Positions 25,278 through 32,859 of a stretch of DNA of 52,238 bases are shown one piece after another. This DNA comes from an uncultured bacterium. GTDB lineage: Bacteria; Bacillota; Clostridia; Oscillospirales; Oscillospiraceae. The stretch lies in NCBI GenBank assembly GCA_947176765.1, contig CAMWRX010000011.1, forward strand, positions 1 through 52,238, written 5' to 3'. The stretch's first letter is position 1. The number at the start of each line of letters is the position of its first letter. A model generated the notes under the pieces. The model made no database searches, was not told the origin of the DNA, and saw nothing but the letters and a program-made list of their open reading frames with translations. Position numbers and translations under genes: made by a program.

Positions 25278-25705
25278 TGGGCGCCTACGACGACATCATC
25301 CACCTGCCCCACCCTATATCTGCCAGACATCCCCGTATGCCTATGATCGACCGGGCAGCTCAGTTTACCCCGTTCCAAGCCCTGACGGGCTATGGGGAAG
25401 CTATCCAGGAAACAGCCCGGATCACCGGGGAAAAGGCGGAGCTCACCGAGGAGGAAAAAGCGGTGCTGGACGATAATCTGCATTTTCTGGCAGCTACCGG
25501 CAACAAAGCAGCCTTCACTTACTTCCTGCCGGACGGCAGAAAGAGCGGCGGGGCTTATGTCACGGCCCTGGGGGCGGTGAAGAAACTGAACCCGTTGGAA
25601 GGGCGGCTAATTCTTACCGATGGCACTGACATCCCGATTGACAACATTTTGGAGATTGAGGACGGAGTATCTATGGATCACCTATTCGGAGAGGAGATAT
25701 CATGA
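25277..25705 (+). CDS. YolD-like protein
   Basis: A 142-aa protein. Its N-terminal region (MPMIDRAAQFTPFQALTGYGE, about residues 20-40) is the conserved signature of the YolD-like family, found next to Y-family polymerases in Bacillus and in mobile elements. YolD-like proteins are thought to modulate the polymerase in a UmuD-like way; this is inference from context. It overlaps the polymerase gene by one base and the next gene by four, so it is tightly coupled. Confidence 0.9.
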   Translation: MGAYDDIIHLPHPISARHPRMPMIDRAAQFTPFQALTGYGEAIQETARITGEKAELTEEEKAVLDDNLHFLAATGNKAAFTYFLPDGRKSGGAYVTALGAVKKLNPLEGRLILTDGTDIPIDNILEIEDGVSMDHLFGEEIS

Positions 25706-25935
25706 ATCAAGCGGAACGCAAAGCAATCATGGATCGTATATACGCCTCCCTGACAGAACGGGGCTATCGGCCCATAGATCAGCTCATCGGCTACATCCTA
25801 ACAGGCGACCCCACATATATCACCAACCACAGCGGCGCGAGACAGCTGGCGGCGGATGTTGACCGGTATGACCTGCTGCAAGATATGCTCCGGGCGTATT
25901 TATTAGCAGACGAAACAGTGGAACGATCCGCATGA
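25702..25935 (+). CDS. IreB-family regulatory phosphoprotein
   Basis: A 77-aa protein that follows the IreB (UPF0297) pattern: MDRIYASLTERGYRPIDQLI, GYILTGDPTYITNHSGAR, and a helical end YDLLQDMLRAYLL. In enterococci IreB is a small dimer phosphorylated by the Ser/Thr kinase IreK and affects cephalosporin resistance. The usual gene sits beside alaS and ruvX-like genes; here a copy is third in a polymerase-YolD operon, overlapping YolD by four bases. It may be a paralogue that moved with a mobile element. Confidence 0.85.
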   Translation: MNQAERKAIMDRIYASLTERGYRPIDQLIGYILTGDPTYITNHSGARQLAADVDRYDLLQDMLRAYLLADETVERSA

Positions 25936-25984
25936 TTGGGCACCTTTACTTGTTTTTTCTTCCATCTTCCGCTGAACCCGTCTC

Positions 25985-26013
25985 TCGACAGCGGAAGCAA
26001 TGTGTGCTATAGT
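25985..26013 (+). promoter_or_regulatory. Promoter of the AlkZ-related gene
   Basis: TCGACA (25985-25990) and TATAGT (26008-26013) are spaced by 17 bases, 33 bases before the ATG at 26047. Confidence 0.6.
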
Positions 26014-26046
26014 AAAAAAGAAATTGCGCTGTGGGAGGAATCTCGG

Positions 26047-26715
26047 ATGGATAACGTTCAATCCGCCCAGGCTTTGGCGGAGCTGGTGGAGACGTGGGGC
26101 ATCGTCCCCTTTTTCCGAAACAGCATCCCCGGCTTCTCGATTGAGGAGCATACGCCGCCCGACCTGTGGTTTTCCGATGCACAAGACGGCCCATGGGAGT
26201 GGAAAGGGCCTGTTATTCGGCAGACCGGCTGCGCCTACGGCAAGTTTTTTCAAAATAAGGCCGCGTTCATTAGCCGGACATGGTTCCCGGACTTTGCCAA
26301 CTGGCGCAGGGACGGCTATGACTTCGACGCCCGCTACGATGACGGTCTGGCCAAAAGCGCGGACAAATACGTCTTTGACCTGCTGGATGGGCAGGACAGC
26401 CTGCTGTCCAAGGACTTAAAACGGCTGGGCGGTTTTGGGAAGAAGGGCCGGAAGGGCTTCGATACCATCATCACCCGGCTGCAAATGCAGGGCTACATCA
26501 CTACTACAGATTTTGAATACCAGATGGACAAGAGCGGCAGGGTTTACGGCTGGGGTGTGGCCCGGTACGCCACCCCGGAGCGGTATTTTGGGGCGGAGTT
26601 CACCGATGCCGTCTACCGCCGGGAGCCGGAGGAATCCAAGGCACGTCTCCTGACCCACCTGTCGGCGCTTCTGCCAGAGATACCGAAGCAGGAAATTTTA
26701 CACTGGATGGGATGA
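26047..26715 (+). CDS. AlkZ-related protein
   Basis: A 222-aa protein of the AlkZ-related type. Recognisable stretches are VETWGIVPFFRNSIPGFSIE, the WFSDAQDGPWEWKG segment, YGKFFQNKAAFISRTWFPDF, and RRDGYDFDARYDDGLA at about 95-110. The central part KRLGGFGKKGRKGFDTIITR resembles a winged helix. Members are distantly related to the DNA glycosylase AlkZ, but activity has not been shown for this group as far as I know. I start at ATG 26047 (GGAGGAA upstream, own promoter). It is separate from the polymerase operon but close to it, and could share a DNA-damage role. Confidence 0.85.
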   Translation: MDNVQSAQALAELVETWGIVPFFRNSIPGFSIEEHTPPDLWFSDAQDGPWEWKGPVIRQTGCAYGKFFQNKAAFISRTWFPDFANWRRDGYDFDARYDDGLAKSADKYVFDLLDGQDSLLSKDLKRLGGFGKKGRKGFDTIITRLQMQGYITTTDFEYQMDKSGRVYGWGVARYATPERYFGAEFTDAVYRREPEESKARLLTHLSALLPEIPKQEILHWMG

Positions 26716-26722
26716 TATCACC

Positions 26723-26938
26723 ATGATAAAAGCGGTTTTTATCGACTATATGGGTACCACCGTGGATGAGCGCAGCTCAGAAATGGCGGAGATCGTCCGG
26801 CGCATCTGCAAGCGCAGCGGTGTTCCCGACCCCAGGCAGGTGCAGCGGTTCATCCTGGATACACGCCGCCGCTATGAGATGGGCAGCTATTTGGACGCCT
26901 ATCTGACTGAGGACAAGATTGCGGATCGGCTGGTCGGG
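26723..26938 (+). pseudogene. N-terminal fragment of a HAD-family hydrolase
   Basis: The frame starts MIKAVFIDYMGTTVDERSSE, with the HAD motif I DYMGT (the nucleophile Asp at residue 8), and remains convincing to about residue 72 (EDKIADRLV). The rest of the same frame is nonsense to 27163, because another gene fragment in a different frame begins. The core domain with motifs II-IV is missing. Confidence 0.82.
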
Positions 26939-27153
26939 GATATGCCGAAACTGTCACCTCGGAGCAAGCTGGCCAGGTCTATTATTCCGAGCCGAACCGG
27001 ATCGTGCTGTTTTACCACGATAGGGAGATCACCGGAGAGTACACGCCGGTGGGGGATTTTGAGGTCACGGAGTACTTCACCTCCGCAGTGGAAAGCAACC
27101 CCGTGCCGGCAGGATGGGGAAACAAGATCGACAATATCAGTCCAGGAGAGTGA
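26938..27153 (+). pseudogene. C-terminal fragment of a cyclophilin-like fold protein
   Basis: In another frame the sequence reads GYAETVTSEQAGQVYYSEPN, RIVLFYHDREITGEYTPVGD and ends NKIDNISPGE before TGA. IVLFY followed by a Gly/Tyr loop and a VG-D or IG-D turn matches the C-terminal half of the cyclophilin-like family seen complete at 31089. It has no start and begins directly where the HAD fragment ends. Confidence 0.65.
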
Positions 27154-27159
27154 TGCTTC

Positions 27160-27828
27160 ATGAGTGAACGCCTATGGGGAATCCTGATCGATTCCTTCCC
27201 TAAAATCCTCATCCCCGGCCTCACCGCCACCATCCCCCTCACGGTTATCGCCTTCAGTCTGGCCATGGTCATCGCCGTGGCGGCGGCGATGGCGCAGTTC
27301 GCCCATGTGCCGGTGGTCACGCAGCTGTGCCGGTTCTATATCTGGATCTTCCGGGGGACGCCCCTTCTGGTGCAGCTATTCGTCGTGTTCTACGGCCTGG
27401 CCAAGGTGGGCATCCGCATTGACCCCTTTCCTTCGGCGGTGATTGTATTCTCCCTCAATGAGGGCGCCTACTGTGCCGAGACCGTCCGGGCGGCGCTGGA
27501 GGCTGTACCCAGCGGCCAGCTGGAAGCGGGGTACTGCGCCGGGATGTCCTACTTACAGACCATGCGCCGCATCATCCTGCCCCAGGCCATGCGCACCGCT
27601 TTTCCCTCCCTGTCCAACTCCCTCATCGCCATGGTGAAGGATACCTCCCTGGCCGCCAACATCACGGTGGTGGAAATGTTTCGGGCCACGCAGAAGATCG
27701 ACGCCAGGGTCTATGAACCCCTGGCGCTGTACATTGAGGTCGGTCTCATCTACCTGCTGTTTTCCACCGTGCTGACCTGGCTCCAGGGGATCGGGGAGAA
27801 AAAGCTGGGCGCCTACGAGGAGGGCTGA
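27160..27828 (+). CDS. Polar amino-acid ABC transporter permease
   Basis: A 222-aa inner-membrane permease of the HisM/GlnP family with about five membrane segments. The binding-protein-dependent permease loop is seen as EAGYCAGMSYLQTMRRIILPQA at about 126-147, the EAA motif that contacts the ATPase. FRGTPLLVQLFVVFYGL near the N-terminus is typical of amino-acid importers. It starts at ATG 27160, seven bases after the cyclophilin-like fragment, and is followed three bases on by the ATPase gene. The operon imports a polar amino acid or cystine-like substrate; the exact one is not determinable. Confidence 0.95.
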   Translation: MSERLWGILIDSFPKILIPGLTATIPLTVIAFSLAMVIAVAAAMAQFAHVPVVTQLCRFYIWIFRGTPLLVQLFVVFYGLAKVGIRIDPFPSAVIVFSLNEGAYCAETVRAALEAVPSGQLEAGYCAGMSYLQTMRRIILPQAMRTAFPSLSNSLIAMVKDTSLAANITVVEMFRATQKIDARVYEPLALYIEVGLIYLLFSTVLTWLQGIGEKKLGAYEEG

Positions 27829-27831
27829 CCT

Positions 27832-28584
27832 ATGCTGGAAGTCCAAAATATCAAAAAATCCTTCGGCCGCCTGGAGGTGCTCAAGGGCATCAGCCTGCGG
27901 GTGGAAAAGGGGGATGTGGTGGCCATCATCGGCCCCAGCGGCTCCGGCAAGACCACCCTCCTGCGGTGCATGAACTTTTTGGAGCGCGCCGATGGGGGCA
28001 CCCTGGTTTTTGACCAGGACAGCTTTGACCTGGCCCATATCTCCAAAAAGGAAATTGCCCGGATTCGGAGAAAGACGGCTTTTGTGTTCCAAAACTACAA
28101 CCTGTTCCTCAACAAAACCGCCCTGCAAAACGTCATGGAGGGCTTGATCGTTGCCAGAAAGCTCCCCCGCAGCGAGGCGGAGGGGATTGCCCGCCAGGCG
28201 CTGGAAAAGGTGGGGATGCTGGACCGGGAAAACCACTATCCCCGCCAGCTGTCCGGCGGGCAGCAGCAGCGGGTGGCTATCGCCCGGGCCATCGCCGCGC
28301 AGCCGGAGATCATCTACTTTGACGAGCCCACCTCGGCGCTGGACCCCGAACTCACCGAGGAGGTGCTGGCCGTCATGCGGCAGCTGGCGGACGAGGGCAT
28401 GACCATGCTGGTGGTCACGCATGAAATGGGCTTTGCCAGGAATGTCTCCAGCAAGGTTATATTTATGGAAAACGGCGTTGTGGTGGAGGCGAGCGGCTCC
28501 AAGGACTTTTTCCAGCGCCCCCGCCAGGAACGTACCAAAGAGTTCCTGCGGAATATCAGCAAAAGCCCCCAGAAGGAAAACTGA
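27832..28584 (+). CDS. Polar amino-acid ABC transporter ATP-binding protein
   Basis: A 250-aa ABC ATPase of the GlnQ/HisP type. Walker A GPSGSGKTT is at about 34-42, the Q-loop VFQNYNLF near 84-91, the signature LSGGQQQRVAIARA at about 139-152, and Walker B IIYFDEPTSALDPE near 160-173. The H-loop reads VVTHEMGFA. All motifs are intact. It is the middle gene of the three-gene importer and is separated from the permease by three bases. Confidence 0.97.
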   Translation: MLEVQNIKKSFGRLEVLKGISLRVEKGDVVAIIGPSGSGKTTLLRCMNFLERADGGTLVFDQDSFDLAHISKKEIARIRRKTAFVFQNYNLFLNKTALQNVMEGLIVARKLPRSEAEGIARQALEKVGMLDRENHYPRQLSGGQQQRVAIARAIAAQPEIIYFDEPTSALDPELTEEVLAVMRQLADEGMTMLVVTHEMGFARNVSSKVIFMENGVVVEASGSKDFFQRPRQERTKEFLRNISKSPQKEN

Positions 28585-28622
28585 AAAAAGATGTTCAATC
28601 ACACCAAAAAGGAGTTTTTATC

Positions 28623-29477
28623 ATGAAGAAGATCCGTTTCACAGCCCTGCTGACTGCCATGCTCCTGTGCCTCTCTTCCCTGGCCGCCTGCTCCCAGAGC
28701 GCCGGGCAGCAGTCCAGCAGCCCGTCCCCCGCCGGGGACACCGTCCAGAGCGAGGCCCCCGCCGATCTGCTGGCCCAAATCCGTGAGCGCGGCGAGATCG
28801 TCATCGCCCTGGAGGGCACCTGGGCCCCCTGGGGTTATCATGACGAGAGCGACACCCTGGTGGGCTACGATGTGGAAATCGCTCAGGCCATCGCAGACAA
28901 GCTGGGGGTCAAGGCCACCTTCGCCGAGGGTGAATGGAGCGGCCTGCTGGCTGGCCTGGACAGCGGGCGCTACGACATCATGGTCAATGGCGTGGACATC
29001 GATGAGGATCGCAAACTGAAATACGATTTCTCCACCCCCTATGCCTACAACCGCACCGCCGTCATTGTCAGCGGGGACAACGAGGATATCCACTCCATGG
29101 AGGATCTGGACGGGAAGCAGACCGCCAACACCCTGAGCAGCACCTATGCCAACGTGGCGGAATCCTATGGGGCTGAGGTCATCGGCGTAGACGACTTCAT
29201 CCAGACGATTGAGCTGCTCCACAGCGGGCGCATCGACGCTACCCTCAACGCCGAGGTCAGCTACTACGACTACCTGGCCCAGCATCCCGAGGACACGATC
29301 AAGATTGCCTGCATTGACCCGGCAACCACCCAGGTGGCCATCCCCCTGCGCAAGGGCGAGGAGAGCGCCGCTCTGCTGACCGCCATCAATGAGGCCCTGG
29401 CTGAGCTGGCGGAGGACGGCACCCTGACTGACCTGTCCATCAAGTATTTCGGGACAGACATTTCCAAGGATCAGTAA
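28623..29477 (+). CDS. Amino-acid ABC transporter substrate-binding lipoprotein
   Basis: A 284-aa extracellular solute-binding protein of family 3. The signal peptide ends in a lipobox LAAC (Cys at about residue 22) followed by a Ser/Pro/Gln-rich linker, so it is a lipoprotein. The binding fold starts at IRERGEIVIALEGTWAPWGY (a family-3 opening). The GYDVEIAQAIADKLGVKATF and YDIMVNGVDI segments, and the later DLDGKQTANTLSSTY hinge, are typical. The arginine that usually holds the amino-acid carboxylate is likely in the YNRTAVIV strand. It follows the ATPase gene by 38 bases and completes the importer. Confidence 0.95.
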   Translation: MKKIRFTALLTAMLLCLSSLAACSQSAGQQSSSPSPAGDTVQSEAPADLLAQIRERGEIVIALEGTWAPWGYHDESDTLVGYDVEIAQAIADKLGVKATFAEGEWSGLLAGLDSGRYDIMVNGVDIDEDRKLKYDFSTPYAYNRTAVIVSGDNEDIHSMEDLDGKQTANTLSSTYANVAESYGAEVIGVDDFIQTIELLHSGRIDATLNAEVSYYDYLAQHPEDTIKIACIDPATTQVAIPLRKGEESAALLTAINEALAELAEDGTLTDLSIKYFGTDISKDQ

Positions 29478-29542
29478 ATCAAATCTGGAACCCATTTGAT
29501 AAATTGCAGGAGCTCTTAATATGGAAGGAGCTTGGGGAGACG

Positions 29543-30193
29543 ATGAGAAAACGGCTTTTGTCATTGTTGGTCGGGCTGAGCGTTATTTTTGGTCTGGTGC
29601 TTCCTGTTGGCGCGGCGCAGGCAGGCCTTTCCGATGTGGAGGCTAACGCCTGGTACGCCCAGGATGTGTCCTGGTGCGTGGAGCACGGTCTGATGGATGG
29701 CACATCCGGTCAGACGTTCTCCCCGGATCAACCCGCTGTTCGGGCAGTGCTGGTGGAGGCCCTTTACTGTCAAGCAGGAAGTCCTGAGCCGGAACAATCT
29801 GCCACGTTCTCTGACGTTGCCCCGGATTCCCCGTATTACCGCGCAGTATCCTGGGCCGCTGAAAAAAGAATCACTACAGGCTACGGTGGTGGCCGCTTTG
29901 GGGGCGGTGACCCGGTGACCCGGGAGCAGTTTGCCGCATTCCTGTGGCGCGCTGCCGGAGAACCAAATCCCGGAGAATCGGAGTCCTTTGCGGATCAGGC
30001 CAGAATCTCCGGCTACGCGGTCAGCGCCGTGGTCTGGGCCAGAAGCCAGGGTATCATCAAGGGGAAAGCCAGAAACCAATTCGACCCCCAGGCCCGCATC
30101 AGCCGGGCGGAGGCCGCCGCCATGTTCCACCGTTGGCTTGAACAAAACACAGACAACGAAAACAAGGGGGACCCTGCCAAAGCTGCGCGTTGA
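29543..30193 (+). CDS. SLH-domain protein, N-terminal part of a frameshifted gene
   Basis: A 216-aa exported protein. The signal peptide is clear (RKRLLSLLVGLSVIFGLVLP, cleavage near GAAQA). Three S-layer-homology repeats follow: DVEANAWYAQDVSWCVEHGL, DVAPDSPYYRAVSWAAEKRI and ISGYAVSAVVWARSQGIIKG. Each ends in the F-x-P or F-G-G turn and R-E/R-A helix, and they should bind secondary cell-wall polymers. The frame ends at 30193, but the natural continuation lies in another frame: at a run of five G (30169-30173) removing one base gives NKGTLPKLRVEIGG, linking to a cyclophilin-like domain. So the full gene is 29543-30524 with one extra base. Confidence 0.88.
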   Translation: MRKRLLSLLVGLSVIFGLVLPVGAAQAGLSDVEANAWYAQDVSWCVEHGLMDGTSGQTFSPDQPAVRAVLVEALYCQAGSPEPEQSATFSDVAPDSPYYRAVSWAAEKRITTGYGGGRFGGGDPVTREQFAAFLWRAAGEPNPGESESFADQARISGYAVSAVVWARSQGIIKGKARNQFDPQARISRAEAAAMFHRWLEQNTDNENKGDPAKAAR

Positions 30194-30524
30194 AATCGGC
30201 GGTCAGACCTTTACCGCCACCCTGGCCGACAACTCCGCCGCCCGTGCCCTTGTGGAGCGTCTGCCGCTGACGCTGAGCATGAGTGAGCTCAACGGCAACG
30301 AGAAGTATTTCTATCTGGACAGCGGCCTGCCCGCCAATGCCAGCCGTCCGGGGCAGATCAAGGCCGGAGATCTGATGCTGTTCGGATCGGACTGCATGGT
30401 GCTGTTCTATAAGAGCTTTTCCTCTGGCTACAGCTACACTCCTCTGAGCAGTGTGGACGACCCGACCGGCTTGGCCTCTGCCCTGGGTCATGGAAGCGTT
30501 CAGGTAACATTTCAGGTGGAATGA
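30170..30524 (+). pseudogene. Cyclophilin-like domain, C-terminal part of the frameshifted SLH gene
   Basis: The frame reads TLPKLRVEIGGQTFTATLAD and DLMLFGSDCMVLFYKSFSSG, then YSYTPLSSVDDPTGLASALG and ends FQVE. This is the cyclophilin-like fold (PF18050-type) also present in the next gene. It has no start of its own and joins the SLH part if one G is dropped from the GGGGG run. Slippage, phase switching, mutation or a sequencing error are all possible. A fusion of SLH repeats with this domain would place it on the cell surface. Confidence 0.8.
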
Positions 30525-30577
30525 CCTGCTTGCAAAAATATGGCGAAAAGCATAAGAACATACGAAAAAGAGGATAG

Positions 30578-30667
30578 ATCCGCACCTTCCTCATGGCCGA
30601 CATCGCCATCGCTGTGGAGGCACTGGTGGTGGTAAACTTCCTGCGAAAGCGCAAGGACGAAAAATAA
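30578..30667 (+). pseudogene. C-terminal membrane-anchor fragment
   Basis: A 29-codon frame reads IRTFLMADIAIAVEALVVVN and ends FLRKRKDEK before TAA. A hydrophobic stretch followed by a basic tail is typical of the end of a membrane or cell-wall protein. Nothing upstream in this frame is coding. Confidence 0.4.
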
Positions 30668-30691
30668 TCCTGCTGCACTAGAGTAAAAACT

Positions 30692-30720
30692 GCCCCGGCG
30701 GTCAGAACGGCCGCCGGGGC
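30692..30720. terminator. GC-rich hairpin
   Basis: GCCCCGGCGG pairs perfectly with CCGCCGGGGC around a 9-base loop. Flanking A-runs give a T-run only in the minus direction, yet it sits after plus-strand genes. Confidence 0.6.
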
Positions 30721-31005
30721 AAAATAATAGGCGCGTTTACTGTAAAGCATAAAGATGCTCAATGTGCTGTAATCCCTCAATATAAGCCCTTGCGGCGCAA
30801 TGGATATATATCAGCCACACCGTCATCCCCGGCGTATTTCAAAAGCTGTAAATTGTACAGCATTCCCACGATACTCATGGAAATATTACAACATTGAGCC
30901 ACGACAAAAATCGACAGGTTTCAACAAAGAAGCCTGTCAATTTAACTTTTTTACCACCATTCAATATATGCCTGTCAAGCATAGCTAAATATAAAGTGTA
31001 AGTAT
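30721..31005. other. AT-rich intergenic region with one terminator
   Basis: No gene is seen. GACAGGTTTC and GAAGCCTGTC (30913-30938) form a hairpin followed by AATTTAACTTTTTT, a probable plus-strand terminator. The region is AT-rich compared with its surroundings. Confidence 0.55.
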
Positions 31006-31034
31006 TTGCTTTATTGGCCCGACTCCATTATAAT
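31006..31034 (+). promoter_or_regulatory. Promoter of the cyclophilin-like lipoprotein gene
   Basis: TTGCTT (31006-31011) and a perfect TATAAT (31029-31034) with a 17-base spacer, 54 bases before the chosen ATG. Confidence 0.7.
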
Positions 31035-31088
31035 AGGGTCATAATCAATAAGCAGTGGAAACACAAAAAGCAAAAGGGGTTCGGTGCC

Positions 31089-31670
31089 ATGAAAAAATAT
31101 CTGGCTTTAGCCGCAGTGGTCTTATATATGTCCCTCATACTTACATCATGCGGCACAAACGAAATTTCGGACAGCATCGCCCAGACAGACAATCCTTCCG
31201 CTTCCTACTCCATCAAGGCGAATACAGAAAGCCAACAGCCGGAAGTTAGTGCGACAGATGCCGGAGCAGACGATGTTTCCACTGTGGCAGACGAAAAAAG
31301 CGAAAAGGAACAAACTGCTATGAAAATGAATGTCCAAATCGGGGCATACACCTTCACCGCGACCCTGGAGGACAATGATGCCGTCCGGGAATTAGTCGAG
31401 ATGATGCGTCAGGAACCTGTTACCATCGCTATGGACGACTACGCCGGATTTGAAAAGGTGGGGCCGCTTGGCAGGAGCCTTACCACCAGCAACAGCCAGA
31501 CGACCACGACGGCGGGAGACATCGTGCTCTACAACGGCAACAACATCGTCATGTTTTACGGCAACAATTCCTGGAGCTATACCCGTATTGGCAAGATCGA
31601 TGATCTTACCAACTGGAAGGAGGCCCTTGGAAGCGCAAGCGTCACCGCGGTCTTTGCCCTGGCAGAATGA
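31089..31670 (+). CDS. Cyclophilin-like fold lipoprotein
   Basis: A 193-aa lipoprotein. The signal peptide ends in the lipobox LTSC (Cys at about residue 21), followed by an 80-residue acidic Ser/Thr/Asp-rich linker. The cyclophilin-like domain begins at MNVQIGAYTFTATLEDNDAV (about 80) and continues through PVTIAMDDYAGFEKVGPLG, NNIVMFYGNNSWSYTRIGKI. The family has a cyclophilin-like barrel but no shown isomerase activity. I start at ATG 31089; the longer frame from 31014 begins upstream of the -10. It is followed 26 bases on by an aldo/keto reductase, a pairing repeated in part elsewhere in the window. Confidence 0.88.
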   Translation: MKKYLALAAVVLYMSLILTSCGTNEISDSIAQTDNPSASYSIKANTESQQPEVSATDAGADDVSTVADEKSEKEQTAMKMNVQIGAYTFTATLEDNDAVRELVEMMRQEPVTIAMDDYAGFEKVGPLGRSLTTSNSQTTTTAGDIVLYNGNNIVMFYGNNSWSYTRIGKIDDLTNWKEALGSASVTAVFALAE

Positions 31671-31696
31671 AACAAATCCAAAAAGGAGTGTTCAAT

Positions 31697-32791
31697 ATGG
31701 AATATCGAATCAACCGCCGGACGGGCGACAGGATCAGCGTCATCGGCCTGGGTGCCAGCTCCATCGGCGCTGCCGGAGAGAAGGATGGCATAGCGGCCCT
31801 GGAACTGGCCTTTGAAAACGGAGTGAACTACTACGACCTCGCCGCCGGGGAGGCCGCCTGTTTCCCCCTGTACGGAAAGGCTTTCTCCAGCGTGCGGGAC
31901 AAGGTGCTGTATCAAATCCATTTCGGAGCGGACTACACCTCCGGCAAATATGGCTGGACTACTGCGCTGGACGATGTAAAAAAGGCTGTGGCCTGGCAGC
32001 TTGAACAGCTGAATACCGACTATATCGACTACGGCTTTATCCACTGCCTGGATGAGGCTTCCGACTGGGATTCCTATCTGGAAAACGGCGTATTGGACTA
32101 CCTCCAGGCGCTGAAAGCACAGGGCGTGGTGCGGCACATCGGCATGTCCTCCCACACCCCGGCCCTGGCCCAGACCGCGCTGGACACGGGCCTTGTGGAT
32201 ATGCTCATGTTCAGCATCAACCCCGGCTACGACTACCACCACGGAGAATACGCCAAGGGCAGCAGCGATGAGCGGGAAGCCCTGTACCTCCGCTGTGAAA
32301 GGGATGGCGTGGGCATCTCTGTGATGAAAGCCTTTTCCGGCGGGCAGCTGCTGGACGGGAAGTCATCCCCCTTTGGAAAAGCGCTGACAAAATCCCAATG
32401 CATTCAGTATGCTCTGGATAAGCCCGGTGTGCTCACCGTTTTGCCGGGAATTCGGAACAGACAGGATATGGAGGACGTTTTGAGCTTCCTCAAGGCGTCC
32501 GAGGAGGAAAAGGATTACTCTGTCCTCGGCTCCTTTACTCCAGCAGATACGGAGGGAAAGTGCGTCTACTGCCACCACTGCCAGCCCTGTCCGGTGGGGC
32601 TGGATATCGGGCTCATCAATAAGTATTACGACCTGGCCAAAGCAGGGGACACTTTGGCGGCGGGCCACTATCAGAAGCTGGAGAAAAAGGCGGGCGACTG
32701 TGTCCAATGCGGGCACTGTGACAAGCGGTGCCCCTTCCACGTTGATCAGAGTGGCAGAATGAAGGAGATCGCGGCATACTTTTCCTGCTAA
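31697..32791 (+). CDS. Aldo/keto reductase with C-terminal iron-sulfur motifs
   Basis: A 364-aa oxidoreductase. The aldo/keto reductase barrel is seen from VIGLGASSIGAAGEKDGIAA and NGVNYYDLAAGE to GVVRHIGMSSHTPALAQ and SVMKAFSGGQLL. After about residue 285 are two cysteine clusters, CVYCHHCQPCPVGLDI and CVQCGHCDKRCPFHVD, that should bind 4Fe-4S centres. Such enzymes in anaerobes may link NAD(P)H or ferredoxin to carbonyl reduction; substrate unknown. The start ATG follows AAAGGAG, and it is downstream of the cyclophilin-like lipoprotein gene. Confidence 0.93.
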   Translation: MEYRINRRTGDRISVIGLGASSIGAAGEKDGIAALELAFENGVNYYDLAAGEAACFPLYGKAFSSVRDKVLYQIHFGADYTSGKYGWTTALDDVKKAVAWQLEQLNTDYIDYGFIHCLDEASDWDSYLENGVLDYLQALKAQGVVRHIGMSSHTPALAQTALDTGLVDMLMFSINPGYDYHHGEYAKGSSDEREALYLRCERDGVGISVMKAFSGGQLLDGKSSPFGKALTKSQCIQYALDKPGVLTVLPGIRNRQDMEDVLSFLKASEEEKDYSVLGSFTPADTEGKCVYCHHCQPCPVGLDIGLINKYYDLAKAGDTLAAGHYQKLEKKAGDCVQCGHCDKRCPFHVDQSGRMKEIAAYFSC

Positions 32792-32859
32792 AGCATCATA
32801 GTAAACTTACTACAGCCGTTTAAGCATTGGCTGTAACAGCAAGTGAAGGAGGATACGTC

